Program-made: the position numbers and the translations under genes
Shown: piece by piece, positions 1 through 13,596 of the stretch
Layout of the letters: the number at the start of each line of letters is the position of its first letter
How positions within the stretch are numbered: the stretch's first letter is position 1
The notes under the pieces: generated by a model
Database searches by the model: none
Told to the model about the DNA's origin: nothing
What the model saw: only the letters and a program-made list of their open reading frames with translations
Assembly: GCF_963678635.1 (NCBI RefSeq)
Contig: NC_087064.1
Coordinates: 47,043,346 to 47,107,345, forward strand
DNA from: Symsagittifera roscoffensis
Taxonomy: Eukaryota > Xenacoelomorpha > Acoela > Convolutidae
Direction of reading: 5' to 3'
Length of the DNA: 64,000 nucleotides

Positions 1-499
1 GTAACTAAAGTCTTCAGCTCAACTTAAACAGATATATGTTCATGTGCGTTCTCCTCATCAACCTCCATGAACATAATATTCAATCTCATGAATGATGAGA
101 ATGATGAGAATGATGAAAAATCAAAACGAAACAAGGACAGCCGGTTACTGTGCAAGTAGCATAGAATGTTCCGACCAGTCTTACAAAATTACAAAATAAT
201 TATTTTTGGAGTGGTGAGATTTGAGATAAAGGAATCTAAGCAAAACAGTAGAGCGTAGGCATTTTCGTCAGTCATTGTAAAATGCGCAAATTGGAAACAA
301 TTTTTTCAAGACAAATAACAAGAAATAAAAAAAACAATCAAAAAAAATTATTTTTCTTTTGTAATTTTTCAATTTTTTTTCCAAATTTTTGCAGTTTTTG
401 TTTCCTAAGATGAAGCTAAAAGCTCCAAAAATAAACTTCATTTGAGTAAAATTTAATTTTCAAGGCTCAAATTAAGCATAAGCTAATGTACGCCTGCTA
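1..499. other. AT-rich non-coding flank
   Basis: No credible coding sequence, RNA gene or conserved motif was found here. The stretch has A and T homopolymers and a short run of GATGAGAAT-like repeats near 95-118. It lies to the left of the duplicated block that starts near 500. Confidence 0.5.
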
Positions 500-3400
500 C
501 CTCGCTAGAAATTAGACAAAAAATCAAAAAATTTGAACCGGTTTTTCTCGACACTGGAAAACTTTTTAGACTTTTTGTAATGTCGTTCGAATTTGATGAA
601 ACGTTTTTAATATGTGGTTTTTAACTGGAAGGTTTTTAATATAATATGGTTTTTAATATGATATAACCTCAGTCTAATTATTAAAAAGACTGAAAGATTT
701 TTCATAATTATACTGAGGTTTTTAATTATCATATATCACATTTTAATATGATATATGATAATGTGAGGTTTTTAATAGGACTCAACCCAGTCCGAATATT
801 ATTTGTGGTGTTGATTTTTCGTAGAAAACAAAAAGAACAACACTAAAACACACCCGAATACAAAATTCCTCCCTACTTTCAGTGGTCGGAACAAAAAAAA
901 GGTTAAAAATTGGTTGGTAAATTAACACTCAACAAATATAACAAATTTCGAATAGAAAGGGATAAAAATGCAGACATGCTCATAATATGTGTCTTAGTTG
1001 AAAATATACCGATAGAGGTGAGCACCGATTTCAGTAAACCTGTAACAAGACTTTTACGCAAAAAAATCTAGTAACGGGTTGCAACACTTGTGCTTATTGC
1101 AAGAGTAAAAACCAGCAAGTCAAAAGTTTTTTGAGAGTATTTGATGCAATACATGATACATACAAATTGTGTTTCGGAAGCATGCACAGAAAATTGGAAA
1201 CAACCAAGGTCGCGCCACTACCATATTGGCAAAAAAAAATTTTTTTTGAGTGATTGAAAAACACAGGTTTCGATGCAATTTTCTCCGCGATAAAAACCTC
1301 TCAACAATCTTTCAGTATTCTTTTTCAATATTTTAGATAAACAGCTTTAAAAATTCAAAAAGTTATCACAACCTCTGTTTTGCTTACATTGCTCAACGTT
1401 TTTATCCTGTTTCCAACAGGTTATAGCCCGAAATTGGTACTAAAGTGCATAATTATTGAAAATAGCTGTTATTAAATTAGCACTTTTTTCAGTGGATACC
1501 AATATACTTGTTGCAACATCTCAGGCAAAAGCTTGGTATGACAAACTGATAGACAAGAACAACATCCAGAGATTTGAGCAACACTAAATTCCGATGAGTG
1601 AAAAGACGATAAAAAATTACTGGTATAGCAAAAACAATTAGATGACTTCAATGACAAAAAAACTCGGTGCTAGCAAACTACGGCACTGGATGTTTCAAGC
1701 TTGACGTCAATCAGAGGCTCGTTTGGGTCAACAGAAAACAGAAGAGTCAAAACGGACTACTTCAGGCTACTTCGAAGTTTATCAAACAAAGTTTTACGAG
1801 TTATGAGGCAACACAGTTGTCAGTGTGATGCATCAGCTGGCGCACTTTTCAATCAGAAACTATACCTATACAATCCATAGGCTTATACTGGCACAGAAGC
1901 TGATCACAAGCTTCAGCCATGCCGTGGAGAAAGATTTCAGACACGTTTTTTAACACGACATTGATCAAATTCCTCCTCAATAAGAACACGTTGTGGCGCA
2001 GTGAAGCTTCAACACAGCAGTTATTTTATCAGAAAAAGAAAACTATGCCAACCAGCTAAAAGTAACACCGTGCATTTTGTGACGGTGACAAAAACAGCTC
2101 ATAACATTGTCTGCCAACGATCCAGGTCAATCAAAACCTTTGAAATCATTTATTTCAACAACAGACTCTAAACAAAACCAGTGTCGGATTCCCACCAGAA
2201 CTTCACCAGAACGCTACAGATATGAGCAACTTTGACGGATTATGGAACCCAAAATATCTTAACAGGCATTAATTTTAGCAACCAAAATTAATGGCAAATT
2301 AACTTTTTCGGTTAAGATTCAAGAAATGAGGTAACTGTAATTGACGAACAGTCTTTAGAAGAAAAAAACTCATTGGTTTAAAAGAAATATCAACAAAACA
2401 GACATAAGGTCATCCATTGATAAATTCAGTGGAGATGAAGAATAATTTGAATTAGATTATGTATGTTCAGGAACAGGTAAAACACAGAATTGTTTTAATA
2501 TGACTATTTCAGTTAAACAAAACACAAATTAACTTAATGGTCTACTACTGCAAAACCTGCTTTTTGTCTTTTATCTTATTTCGAACAGGACATGGGCCAA
2601 GCTTGAGTCCCTCAGTGATTAATTATTTTTTTCCGTTCAAAAGTTCAAAGCAGAGAGAACAACGCCAAGATTCACTAATTGACTCTCATTTGTGGTAATA
2701 AACAAACCAAAAAACAATTAAGTTTTTCCAGTCGAACAGGGTATGAAAACGTGATAAGAAACTCAAAGCTACACAAGTAGCTAAGTAATTCAAGCAAGTA
2801 AAAGGTATTGAAAACTTGAAAACATGCACGCTCACTTGTAAATTGAAATCTTCAGAACAATCCTAGTTTTAGCAGCCTTACAGAACTTTAAGATAAATCA
2901 ATTAGATGCCAATTTAGCATATATTTATCCAATGTTGGAAGAAGAAGCACATCTGAGACTGCACGTGGAAAAAAAATCGAAAGCTTTTTATGAAGATTTT
3001 GATTAGTTTCAAATAATGCAATTAGAAAAAACTTTAAAAGCAATCGCTCTATTCAAAAAAAACTTGACAGAAAGTATCCTTGCAAAATTTGACAAGCAAA
3101 GCTCTTCATCTTCAAAAATACCGCAGCAGTAAAAATAAAACTTATTGGAGAAGTAAGCATACTATCAGATAGCGGCTGGAACACAGTATAGAAAATTAGT
3201 AGGTTAATTATTTCTGAGGTACGCAAACTGGTACTGATAACATGTGGACTGTAAATGTATATCACGCTAAAACATTTCAATTACATCTGAATACAGATCT
3301 TCCGGTAAACCATTCTTGCGTGTTCTCCACCACACGAAATCCTTCAATTTTGCCAAAATCAAGGATCACGATCTTGAACTATTGAAAAAGCAGACAATGA

Positions 3401-4577
3401 GCGTAGTGAAGATAACGACACCAGACGATCAACAGTATCATATAAACAATATGGAAAAAATGAGGCGTATAGGTTGATAAGTGGAAAATAAACTGGTTGT
3501 TTGATTATCTTCAAGCATGGTGGAATAGAATTCCTTGGGTTAACGCTCTTGAAGAAGCCGTTTTCTCACAAAGTTTTATCGCAAAAAACAGGACAGGAAG
3601 AGCATGCAATAACTCATATTGGAGAAAACAGTCAGAGATGCATCAAAATTGCCACCAATCTTATTATGCATATAATGTTGAAAACCAATTGATGAAATAA
3701 AATTTTTCATTTGCGACAAAATCCAGAGAAAAAAACTATTTGCTTGATCCATAATGGATAAAATTTGCACAAAATGGATGACAATTGAACAAACCCAGTC
3801 ATTATGCGAAAAATTTGTGCTATACAGATGTCGATTAAATTCATTAAACTTCATGTTTTTTTTCATTTTTCAGATTATTCCTGACGGACATGAAAAAAAC
3901 CTGAGTAAAGGGCTTCGAATATCAAAGAAAAATCTTAATAGAGTATCGAAGATGATTAGAACAGCACTTCTGAAACCCATAAAACTGTATTCCGATGCGT
4001 CAATCTCAACTTACAATTGAAGTTGGATATATCAAATTCCAAAAGCAGATTCTCAAGATGATTAATTTGATTTTTCAAACTGATATAACTATCACTCTAA
4101 CATCGTTCATGACTTTATACTAGCCAATAAATGGTACAATAAATATACCTGGAGCTTTTAACCTGTCTCATTTCTCGTGCAATTATTTGTGTAACTTGGA
4201 GCAGATGACTAAGCCAAATACGACAAAGAGTTACTAGCATGTATAAAATTATTAGAAACTAGCTGACGCTGAGAAAGGGAAAAGCAAGTCCTGGTGATAC
4301 CTAGAAATGGCACTTGTTTCTTCAAGCCTGATGTCGATCAGACAAGAATCTGTTAGTAGGAAATACGTCGGCCGATTTGCTTGAAAACTGTACAAGCGAC
4401 GGTTCAAGAGCAATGAAGCAACTCAAACGTCAGTGTGATGCCTCAACGAGGACAAATTTGACTCATAGAAAGTTTCGAGAAAATCCATATGTTCATACGA
4501 GCACAGGAAATGAACACGATACTCGACTATGCCTGGCAAAACAATCTCAGATGCGTCATTCCTTAAAATTTTGCTCA
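500..4577 (+). repeat. decayed ~4-kb repeat, copy 1 of a direct duplication
   Basis: This block realigns by eye with 4577-10690. Matching landmarks include the 'CGAACCGGTTTTTCTCGACACTG' region (copy 1 near 535, copy 2 near 4611), the segment ending in ATCACAACCTCTG (1368 and 5922), the GTCAGTGTGATG stretch (1818 and 6420), the TTATTGGAGAAGTAAG stretch (3140 and 7938) and the AAGAGTTACTAGCATG stretch (4226 and 10338). All reading frames are broken. Peptide scraps such as TGFFKLDVNQ-like (1677-1720), CDASAGAL-like (1828-1850) and YDKELLACIKLLE-like (4218-4260, clearer near 10330-10370) resemble reverse transcriptase and RNase H pieces, so an ancient LTR-type retroelement is the likely source. 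That assignment is inference and weak. The left part contains an inverted repeat (665-720, AACCTCAGT/ACTGAGGTT). Confidence 0.6.
950..1145 (+). repeat. fragment related to the tail of the Penelope-like array unit
   Basis: The stretch with GCAGACATGCTCA, then an ACGGGTTGCAACACTTGTGCTTATTGCAAGAGTAA-like series (read by eye in pieces) parallels 54320-54450 in the array. There the same order occurs: GCAGACATGCTCA, CACCCGGTTGCAATACC, then CTTATCACAAGAGTAACC. It is diverged and non-coding. It shows that pieces of the array unit are dispersed in this region and not confined to the array. Confidence 0.55.
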
Positions 4578-7500
4578 CTCTCTCGAAATTAGACAAAAAG
4601 TCAAAAACTTCGAACCGGTTTTTCTCGACACTGGGAAAACTTTTTGGACTTTTCAAAATGTCGTTCCAGTTAGACTGAAACGTTTTTATTATGAGCTCTT
4701 TAACTGAAAGGTTTTTAATATATCATGGTTTTTAAAATGATATAACTTCAGTCAAAGAAAACTAGTTTTTGTTGCTTAATTTAGCGCTTCCTTTTAACAA
4801 AAAGTTTTAAAAAAACTGATCTGCGAAAAATTAGAGAAAAAATAAGTCAAAAATTTGTAATTTTTTTGTAATCCATTTTTGGAGAAAACTTTAATCGATA
4901 ATGCCCAATTTACTAGTGTCTGTCTTTTTTAATGTTCAAATGTGGTCGGAACATTAGTGAGAGCCGGTTAGGCTACTCTTGTAAGTTAGTTCAGTGTTGG
5001 ACAAACTTTTAGTCGTGTGTATTTCAAAATAAGTCAAAAAGAAGAAAAATCAAAAACATCGAACCCTTATTTCTTGACACTGAAATTTTTAAAATATTTT
5101 TAGTGTCGCTCGAATAAGACTGAAATACTCTTTTCATCATGCGCTTCCAATTCAAAACAAGAATATTTTATATTTAAAACTTTTGGGTTAGCTCTGACAA
5201 AAACAAAAGTCTTTAAATAACATTGGCGATGGAACCTTTGAATGACGCGGCGTTTGAGTTTTTTGTATTATTATTTATACTTTTTGTAGCTTCAGCATTT
5301 AACAGAAGGTATTTGATCAGACTGATTGTTTTTCTCTCAACATTGACAATGAAAAAACACACTTGTAGCATCTTCAAATTTTATAAAAACTATTTTGGTG
5401 CCAGAAAAAACTTAACGAAGTTTCGTTTCAAGACTTCAATAGACGGAAATTGAAAAAAAAGTAGTGTTAGATTATCGAAGGGAATTAAAACAGCAATTGT
5501 TTAGCTCAAAAACTATGAACTTGGAAAAAAACTCTAATGAAACTTGATTCTAATTTTTTCTTTTTCAAAAGTTCTGAAATCAAAATGAACAATTTGATTT
5601 TAGTAATGATGTAAAGATCACGATAACCTCGTCAAAATTTGGGGCATAAAAAACTAGCCTAATAAACTCCATAGATTTAACTTTTGAAGAGAATCATAAA
5701 AATTGTGTTTCGGGTTCATGAAAAGAAAATTGGAAACGGCCAATGTCACCTTAATGCCATATCGGCATTTTTTTTATTGAATGAAAAACCAATTTTTTCT
5801 GGTTTCGAAAAACAAATTTCGATGCAGTATTTTTTTGCTAAAAAAAACTTCTCAACATCCTAGTCTTTCAATATTCTAGATAAACAACTTTAAAAATAAA
5901 ATCAAAATTTATCACAACCTCTGTTTTTGCGTACATTGCTCATCTTTTTCATCATGTTTTCAACAGAATATAGCCCAAACCTGGTACCTCAGTGAACAAT
6001 TAATGAAAAAATCTGTAATTAAATTAGGACTTTTTTCAGTGGATACCAATATTAATTGGTAATCCTTCACTGCCATCCTGGTGGTTATCCGCATTAGAAG
6101 AAGCTGTTTGTTGCAATCTCTCAGACCGAAACTTGGTATTACAAATTAATAGATGAAGAAAAACATCCAAAGATCCGAGCAACACCAAATTCCGATGATT
6201 GAAAAGACGATAAATAATGACTCGTATAGCAAAAACAATTAAATGACATCAAGGACGCAAAAATTAAACCTGGTGCTAGCAGGCTATGGCACTGGATTTC
6301 TCAATCTTGATGTCAATCAGAGGCTCGTTTGTTTGTGTCAACAGAAGAGTCAAAACGGACCGTCAGTCTACTTTGAAATTTGTCAAACAGAGTTTAACAA
6401 ATAATGAGGCAACACAGATGTCAGTGTGATGAATCAGCTGGCGCACCTTCCATTCAAAGACAATATTGATAAATTTCATAGGTTTATACTGGCACAGCAG
6501 CTGGTCACAAGCTTCAGTCATGCCATGGAGAAAGATTTCAGAGACGTTATTTAACACGACATTGAATAAATTCTTCCTCGATCAGAACACTTTGTGGTGC
6601 AGTGAAGCTTCAAGGCAGCAGCTACTTTATCGCGAATTAAAACAGGCCAATAGACTTAGAGAACAACCGTGCACTTTGTGATGGTGACCAGAACAGCTCA
6701 TAGTATTGTCTGCCAACGCACGAGGTCGATCAAAGCCTTTGAAACCATATATTTCATCAACATACTTTAAGCAAACCTCGGAATCCCACCAGTCTCGGAA
6801 GCCCACCAGAACTCCACCAGAACGCTACGGATCATCATATACCCACAGAGGTTAGAAATTGTGAGGTACTATGGAACCCAAAATATCTTAGCAGTTAATT
6901 GATTTTAGCAAACAAAATTAATGGCAAATTAGTGTTTTTTTAAGGTTCAAGAAATGAGTTAACTAAAATTGGCGAATAGCCTTTAGAATCAGTAAAACTC
7001 ATTGGTTTAGAAAAATATCAAAAAAACAGACATAATGTCATCCAATGATAAGTTCAGTGGAGGTGATGAATAAGTTGAATTAGGTTATGTGGGCTCAAGA
7101 ACCGGTAAAAAGAAGAAAATTGTTTCAAAACGACTCATGCAGTTAAACAAATTAAAAGTAAGCGTTCAAAAAGCTGGAACCAAATCAAGTCCAACAAAAG
7201 AGACATTCACGACTAGCAGTCAAAGATAAAAAGTTAGATATCCCTCACGCCATCTAGAAGCGGCATTCCACTGCAAAGAATATGAATGGTGAACTCAAAG
7301 GAAAAACGCACTGAATCACAAAAAAAAATTTGGGGGTCAGATTTTCTAAGAAAATCTCTAAAGCGCTACAGCGCAACAGTGAGCAAGCATCACTTCGCAG
7401 AGAACTTGAAACACATATGCAGGCAAGTGGCTTCTAGCTATCAAAGTAAATGGCACGAGACAACGCCAAGTTTGTTAAATACCACAAATGACATTCAATT

Positions 7501-10500
7501 AATGAAACCAAAAAACAGTAAACACTTTCCAGTCAAACAGGGTATCAAAAAGTGATCAAAAATTCAAAGCAAGACAAGTAGCCAAGTAATTCAAGCAAGT
7601 AGAAAGTATTCAAAACATGAAAACATATACACTCACTAGTAAAATGAAAACTTCAGAACATCTAGTTTTAGTAGCCATACAGAACAATATCAATCAATTA
7701 GATGCCAATTTAGCATATCTTTATCCAATGTTGGAAAGAAAAGCAAATCTGAGACTGCATGTAGGAACAAAATTCGAAAGTTTTTCATGGAGATTTTGAG
7801 TAGTTTCAAGTAATGCAATTTGAGAAGGTCTTAAAAGCAATCACTCTACTTAAAAAAAAACTTGACAGGAACTAACCTTACATAACATGACAAGCAAAGC
7901 TCTACATCATCAAAATTACCGCAGCAGTAAATATAAAACTTATTGGAGAAGTAAGTATGCTATCAGATAGCGGTTGGAACACGGTATAGAAAATTAGTAG
8001 GTTAATTATTTCTCAGCTACGCAAACTGGTACTGATAAGAAGTGGACTGTAAATGTATATAACGCTAAAACATTTCAATTACATTTGAACACAGATCTTC
8101 CGGTAAACCAATCTTGGGTGTCCTCCACCACACAAAATCCTTCAAACTTGCCAAACTCAAGGATCACAATCTTGGACTATTTGAAAAACTATACACTGAG
8201 CAGAGTGAAGATAATGACACCAGACGATCAACAGTATCATATAAACAATATGGAAAAAATGAAGCGTATAAGTTGATGAGTGGAAAACCAACTGGCTGTT
8301 TCACTATCTTCAAGCATAGCGGAAAAGCAATCCTTGGACTAACGCTTTTGAAGAAATCGTGCTCTTACAAAGTTTTATCGTCAAAACTGGATACGAAAAG
8401 CATACAATAACTTATTTTGGAGGAAACAGTCGAAGCTGCATCAAAATTGCCACCAACCTTATCATGCAGAAACGTTGAAAGCCCCTTGATGAATCGAAAT
8501 ATTTCATTCGCGACAAAAACGAGAACAATATTATTTGCTTGATCCACACTTGAACAAACGCAATGGCAGTCATAATAAAAAAAAAATTGTGCTATACAGA
8601 TGTCGATTAACATCCATTAAGAAAAAACCTGAGAGTGATGGTTCGAAAATTGAAGAAAAATCTTGATAGAGTATCGACGATGATTAGGACAGCACTTCTA
8701 AAACACGTAAAACTGTATGCCGATGAGTCAATCTTAAACTCAAATTACAAAAACAGATTCTCAGATTGATAAATTTGATTTTTAAAATTGATATAACTAT
8801 CACTCTAACACCTTTCATGAGCTTATGCTGACCAATAGAACATATTAAATTCTAGTGAACTACTGTTTCAAGAGTTTGGTGTAAATTAAACGTCAGGTGC
8901 AAGCAGGGAACCCGGGTTGCACAAAACTTCTTATCATACAATTTCCTTATATGAGAAACTTCTTGTCATACAATTTCATACAATTCCATACGTACAGAAA
9001 ATTGTATGAAAACTCTATGATAAGCATTTTTCCATATATGAAAATTGTATGATAGGTGTTTTCCCATAAACTAAAATTTTGATTTTTTTATAAATTTAGT
9101 TTCTGAAAAATTTTCGGTTGTAGTTGCAACCGAACACAAGTGACAAAGACCTTGGTTACTCAAAACACCAAAGGTTGGACGGTCTTGCATTTACAATGCA
9201 TAGAAAACGACCTGCATTTGGCTGTCTTTCACAATTGATATAACAAAAGTAACAAACTTTTATTTTTTGGCAAAATTTTTTAATGATGATTATATTAAAT
9301 TTTTGAATTTTCAAATTATCAAACATTGATCAAGGCGTACATTAACACCCCATACAAAAGAAAGAGGAATTTTCAGCGTTTTTGAAAAAAAAATTAAGTG
9401 AAAAGAAAATAAAAGCCAATTTTATCGTATCCAGGACTACGTTATGCACACAAAATATTAAATTTTGCATGCAAAAATTTTTTTTCGAAAAATGTTTGTT
9501 TGCGTACGAAAATCGATTTGCGGTTGAAAAAAAAAACAAAAAAATTTTTGGGCTAAATTTTCAAAATTACTTGTGTCGCCACTCAACATTTTACTTGTGT
9601 CGCCACCAAAAAAACGCCAGTCATACAATTTCCATATATGGGAATTGTATGATAAGTATTTTTTTCAAAAAACGAAAACCTCAGTTTTTTATCACCAGAT
9701 TGTTTTATTAGAATCAAACAGCCACAGAAATGAGTTTATACCAGTTTTCAACCATTTTTAGAAATTGTATGAAAATTGTATGATAAGCATTTTCCCACAC
9801 ACTTGATGTATGGAATTGTATGATAAGCATTTTCGGTGTATGGAGGTCAACCCGGGAAGTTAAAAATTAAGAATGACCATAATCAAGCAACTGCCATGTT
9901 GGTAGAAAACAACTTTTTATTTGTTTAGAGAAATAAAAACAACCCTGATTTTGATACAAATTTTTGTCGCTGTAAAATTGCTCATCAATCTAGATAATTG
10001 ACTCTACTATATCAAAACGTCTACTATATCAAAACGCGGTCTACTTCTGCAAAACCTCCTTCTAGTCTTTTATCTTTTTTTCCAACGAGACATGGGCCCA
10101 CCTTAAGTCCCTCAGTGATTAAATATTTTGTTCCGTTCAATACCTCAAACAGAGAGAAGATTGAAAATCAATTAGCGATCTTGCGAATGAAAACCAACAA
10201 TAAATAGTTATCAGCCACTGCCACTCACAAAGTCTTCTAACCTGGAGCTTTTAATCTGTTTCCTTTCTCATGCAATTTGGATAACTTAAAGCATCTAACT
10301 TGTACACGAAACGCTGATGACCAAGTCAAATACGACAAAGAGTTACTAGCATGTATAAAATTATTAGAAACTAGCTGACGCTGAGAAAGGCAAAAGCAAG
10401 TCCTGGTGATACCCAGAAATGGCACTTGTTTCTTCAAGCTTGATGTTGATCAGACAAGAATCTGTTAGTAGGAAATACGTCGGTCAATTTGCTTGAAAAC

Positions 10501-10690
10501 TGTACAAGCGACGGTTCAAGAGCGATGAAGCAACTCAAACGTCAGTGTGATGCCTCAACGAGGACAAATTTGACTCATAGAAAGTTTTGAGAAAATCCAT
10601 ATGTTCATACGAGCACAGGAATTGAACACGATACTAGGCTATGCCCGGCAGAACGTCGTTCTAAGACGCGTCATTCCTTAAGATTTGGCT
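4577..10690 (+). repeat. decayed ~4-kb repeat, copy 2, interrupted by a TIR element
   Basis: This is the second copy of the block at 500-4577, in the same orientation, with the same order of landmarks. It is longer because of small indels (for example an extra segment near 6055-6115) and because roughly 1.4 kb between about 8845 and 10225 has no counterpart at that point in copy 1. That insertion includes the CCCGGG-ended element at 8911-9856. A piece near 10030-10160 also matches 2540-2690, so the region has been rearranged more than once. The clearest pol-like relic is a KYDKELLACIKLLET-like peptide at about 10330-10375, resembling the RNase H region of Ty3/gypsy elements. No open frame longer than about 100 codons survives, and the ORFs here are fortuitous. 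Confidence 0.55.
8911..9856. mobile_element. TIR (MITE-like) element, copy 1, CCCGGGTTG ends
   Basis: The element starts with CCCGGGTTG at 8911 and ends with CAACCCGGG at 9856, so its ends are inverted. Both flanks carry AA, possibly a 2-bp target duplication. Inside each end lie several copies of a TTGTATGATAAGCATTTTC motif, inverted at one end relative to the other. The central part is AT-rich, shares long stretches with the second copy at 12746-13596, and encodes no transposase. This is the structure of a non-autonomous DNA transposon with subterminal repeats. The superfamily is not determined. Confidence 0.75.
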
Positions 10691-12745
10691 GAACGACCAA
10701 AATCCTCGGCGAGAAAATTTTTGAGGTTCAGTTAGGCAAAACTCCTGCAACTATTTTTATGGAATTGAGAAACAGGATTTAGGAAAACCGTGCAGGTCGT
10801 AAAAAGGAAACGGTAGAGCAGATATCAAAGTCTTTAGAAGGACCAGCTTGTTCAAAAAGTTTATTGGATTCGTATTTTATATGAACTAACTTTTGAAGAG
10901 AAAGATTTAAATTCAATGTCATATGCGTTTGTGTAAATTGAAATTTGGAAAAAACACTAAAGAGGAACAGGTAGAGTCAATGGTTTTGAATGCTACACCA
11001 AATGCCGACATTGAGACCAAATACGTTAGTAACTTGCTGGCACACCAAAATTATCCAGCAAGTACCTGGCGTCCAGAGAAGGAAAACGCGAAACCTGGTG
11101 CAACTTGGTAACTGCACTGGATTTTTCAAGCTTGATGTCAATCAGTTGCATAAGTGTGTCATCAGAAAAAACTACTTGAAAAAAATATCGGGTAAAGGTT
11201 CGAAAGCCATACTTTTGTCAGTGTGATGCCTCAGCTGGAACGCCTTTAGCTCAGAGAGAAAACCGAGAGGTTTCATAAGTTCATACGGCACAGGAGCTGA
11301 AAACAAGACTCAGAAATGCCGGCGAGGAAGGTTTCAGAGACTTTATTTAACATGACCTTGCTGAAATACCTCCTCTATAAAAACCTGTAGTGCTCCAGTG
11401 AAGCTTTGATCCTCTAACTAATTTTGTGGAAACGGCAACCAGGTAAACTAACTACGAGGAGAGCCGTGCCAACTTGGTCAGTGGAAGATCCGGTTAGCGA
11501 AAAAAATTGTCTTTGAAAGGACCAAGTCGTTTGAAAATTAAAAACAAATTGATAGTTTTATATGAAATCAACTTTGATGGGAGGGATATGAAATAATTTT
11601 CAGGTGTATTTATCATAGTTGGAAATTGGAACGAACAATATCACGCCGCAGCCACGTTGGCAACAAACAACGTTTTTGAATTGGGGGATTACAAATACAA
11701 CCGCTTTTGAGACAATTTTCATCGCTATGATTTTTGCTCAACAATCAAGTTTCATTTCATTATTTAGATAAATGGATCTAATCAATGAAAATTTTAAATA
11801 ATCATTTTCTTTTAGCAAACGTTGTTCATAGAGTCAAATTCCGTTTCCATTAGTAAATGCTTCTGCTTCTATTTGCATCAAATTGGTTCTCTTCCATTTA
11901 TAACACTCAACCTAACAACTACTGGCTCTGATTTTTGCATGTTTTGTCCTAAATAAGTCATCCTTTATCCTTTACCCTAAAATTTAACAGTGAAAGTAGA
12001 CACTAAAAATAGAAAAAAGTGATTTCAAAAACATTGTTACCTTGATTCCCCTTTTTGTTAATTTTTTTACCGGCCGAACCACCCTTAAAATGTTCTAAAA
12101 GTATCTTGACAGTTAGAATAAACTAATTTTGACCAGAAAGTACTTTTTTAACGTTCATAAAAGTGTTTAAAAACAACATTTTTGGTCAGGTTTTTGCAAC
12201 AAAAAACGCATGCGTCGGAGAAATTTTAGTCAAAATAGGGTTTTTTGTAGCGTTTCAAGAGAGCAGTAAAAGCCCATTTTTTCTATCTATAAAAACAAGT
12301 CAATGTTTTTTGAAAAAATGTGCCTCCCTTGTATATGATACTTCTCGACAGGTCGCTGGTTTCACTCTTAAAAATGTTTACGTTTTCAGATTCAAGTAAA
12401 AACACATGAAAATTACGACAGTATTTGAGCTGAAGTAAACAAACACACGAGAGCAAGATTTTCCGATCACGTTATCACTTATCCACGGCGTGTACAATTA
12501 AAACTGTATCTAAAGTTGACCTCCATTCCAACTATTTGCTAGTCGAACAATTTTATATTTAGAAATTCAAGTGTTCTAATTGAAAACTGAAGTAGCTCTC
12601 GTTGTCCTTTTTCCTGAGATTTTGCCAAGTAAAACCGCGCGACTTTTCAAGTGAAAAGTAGTAATCTCAAAAACTAAAAGAGGTTGGCATTTTTAGGCGA
12701 CGCTTGGAGACTTGGGTCACCAGTTGATATTCTAGGGTCTGAGTA
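10691..12745. other. non-coding, with a third diverged fragment of the 4-kb repeat
   Basis: About 10970-11660 repeats parts of the block at 500-4577. It has a TGFFKLDVNQ-like peptide near 11112-11145, a TGTGATGCCTCAGCTGG stretch near 11222, and an AATTGGAA...GCCACGTTGGCAA stretch near 11625-11665. The rest, 11660-12745, has no recognisable gene on either strand. I looked on the minus strand here for the missing C-terminal helicase motifs of the neighbouring NERD/helicase-like gene and did not recognise them. Confidence 0.5.
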
Positions 12746-13596
12746 CCCGGGTTGACCAAAAATGCTTATCATACAATTCTCATAAATGGGATTTCTTTTC
12801 ATACAATTTCATACAATTCCATACGTACAGAAAATTGTATGACAACTCTATGATAAGCATTTTCCCATGAATGGAAATTGTATGATAAGTATTTTCTCCA
12901 TAAACCAAAAAATTGTTTTTTGCTAGTAAATTTTTTTTCTGACAAATTTTCGGTTGTGTTTGCAACCAAACACAAGTGACAAAGACCTTGGTTACTCAAA
13001 GCACCAAAGTTTTAAAAGCACCAAAGAACCAAAGTTTGGCAAATTCTTCAATGATGATTATTTTAAATTTGTGAATTTTCAAATTATCAGATATTGATCA
13101 ATGCATACATAAAAACGCCATACAAAAAAAATGGAATTTTCAACGTTTTAAAAAAAATTAAGTGAAAAAAAGCCATTATTATCGTATCCAGGACTACGTT
13201 ATGCACACAAAAAACTAAATTTTGCATGCATGCAAAAAAATTCTTTCGAAAAATGTTTGTTTGCGTACAAGATTCGATTTGCGCTTGAAAAAAAAACAAA
13301 AAAAAATATTTTGTGGCAAATTTTCAAAAATTTTTGTGTCGTATATGGAAATTGTATGGAAAGCACTTTTTTCAAAAAAAAATTAAAATCTGTTTTTTTT
13401 TGTCAACAGTCTGTTCAACTGTTCTCAAAAAGCCGCAGAAATGGTTTAATTTTGTTTCTATTGTTTTTCGAAAATGTATGAAAATTGTATGACAAGCATT
13501 TTCTCCGTACATTTGATGTGTGGAGTTGTATGATAATGGTTTTTGTTGCATGGAATTGTATGATAAGCATTTTCGGTGTATGGGGGTCAACCCGGG
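12746..13596. mobile_element. TIR (MITE-like) element, copy 2, at the end of the NERD/helicase ORF
   Basis: It begins CCCGGGTTGACC at 12746 and ends GGTCAACCCGGG at 13596. The flanks read ...GAGTA and TACCG..., so a TA dinucleotide sits on both sides. It shares the internal TTGTATGATAAGCATTTTC-type subterminal repeats and much of the core with 8911-9856. No transposase is encoded. The minus-strand ORF of the adjacent gene reads through its right end, so the last ~75 codons of that ORF come from the element. Confidence 0.8.

Noticed and set aside
5223-5453. 76-codon ORF starting MAMEPLNDAAF
   Set aside because: Short, no family, in repetitive AT-rich DNA with no splice or promoter support.
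7286-7555. 89-codon ORF in repeat copy 2
   Set aside because: Broken in copy 1 and without family similarity; part of the decayed repeat.
9382-9711. 109-codon ORF inside the first TIR element
   Set aside because: Low-complexity Lys/Phe translation of AT-rich DNA; no transposase motif, and not kept open in the second element copy.
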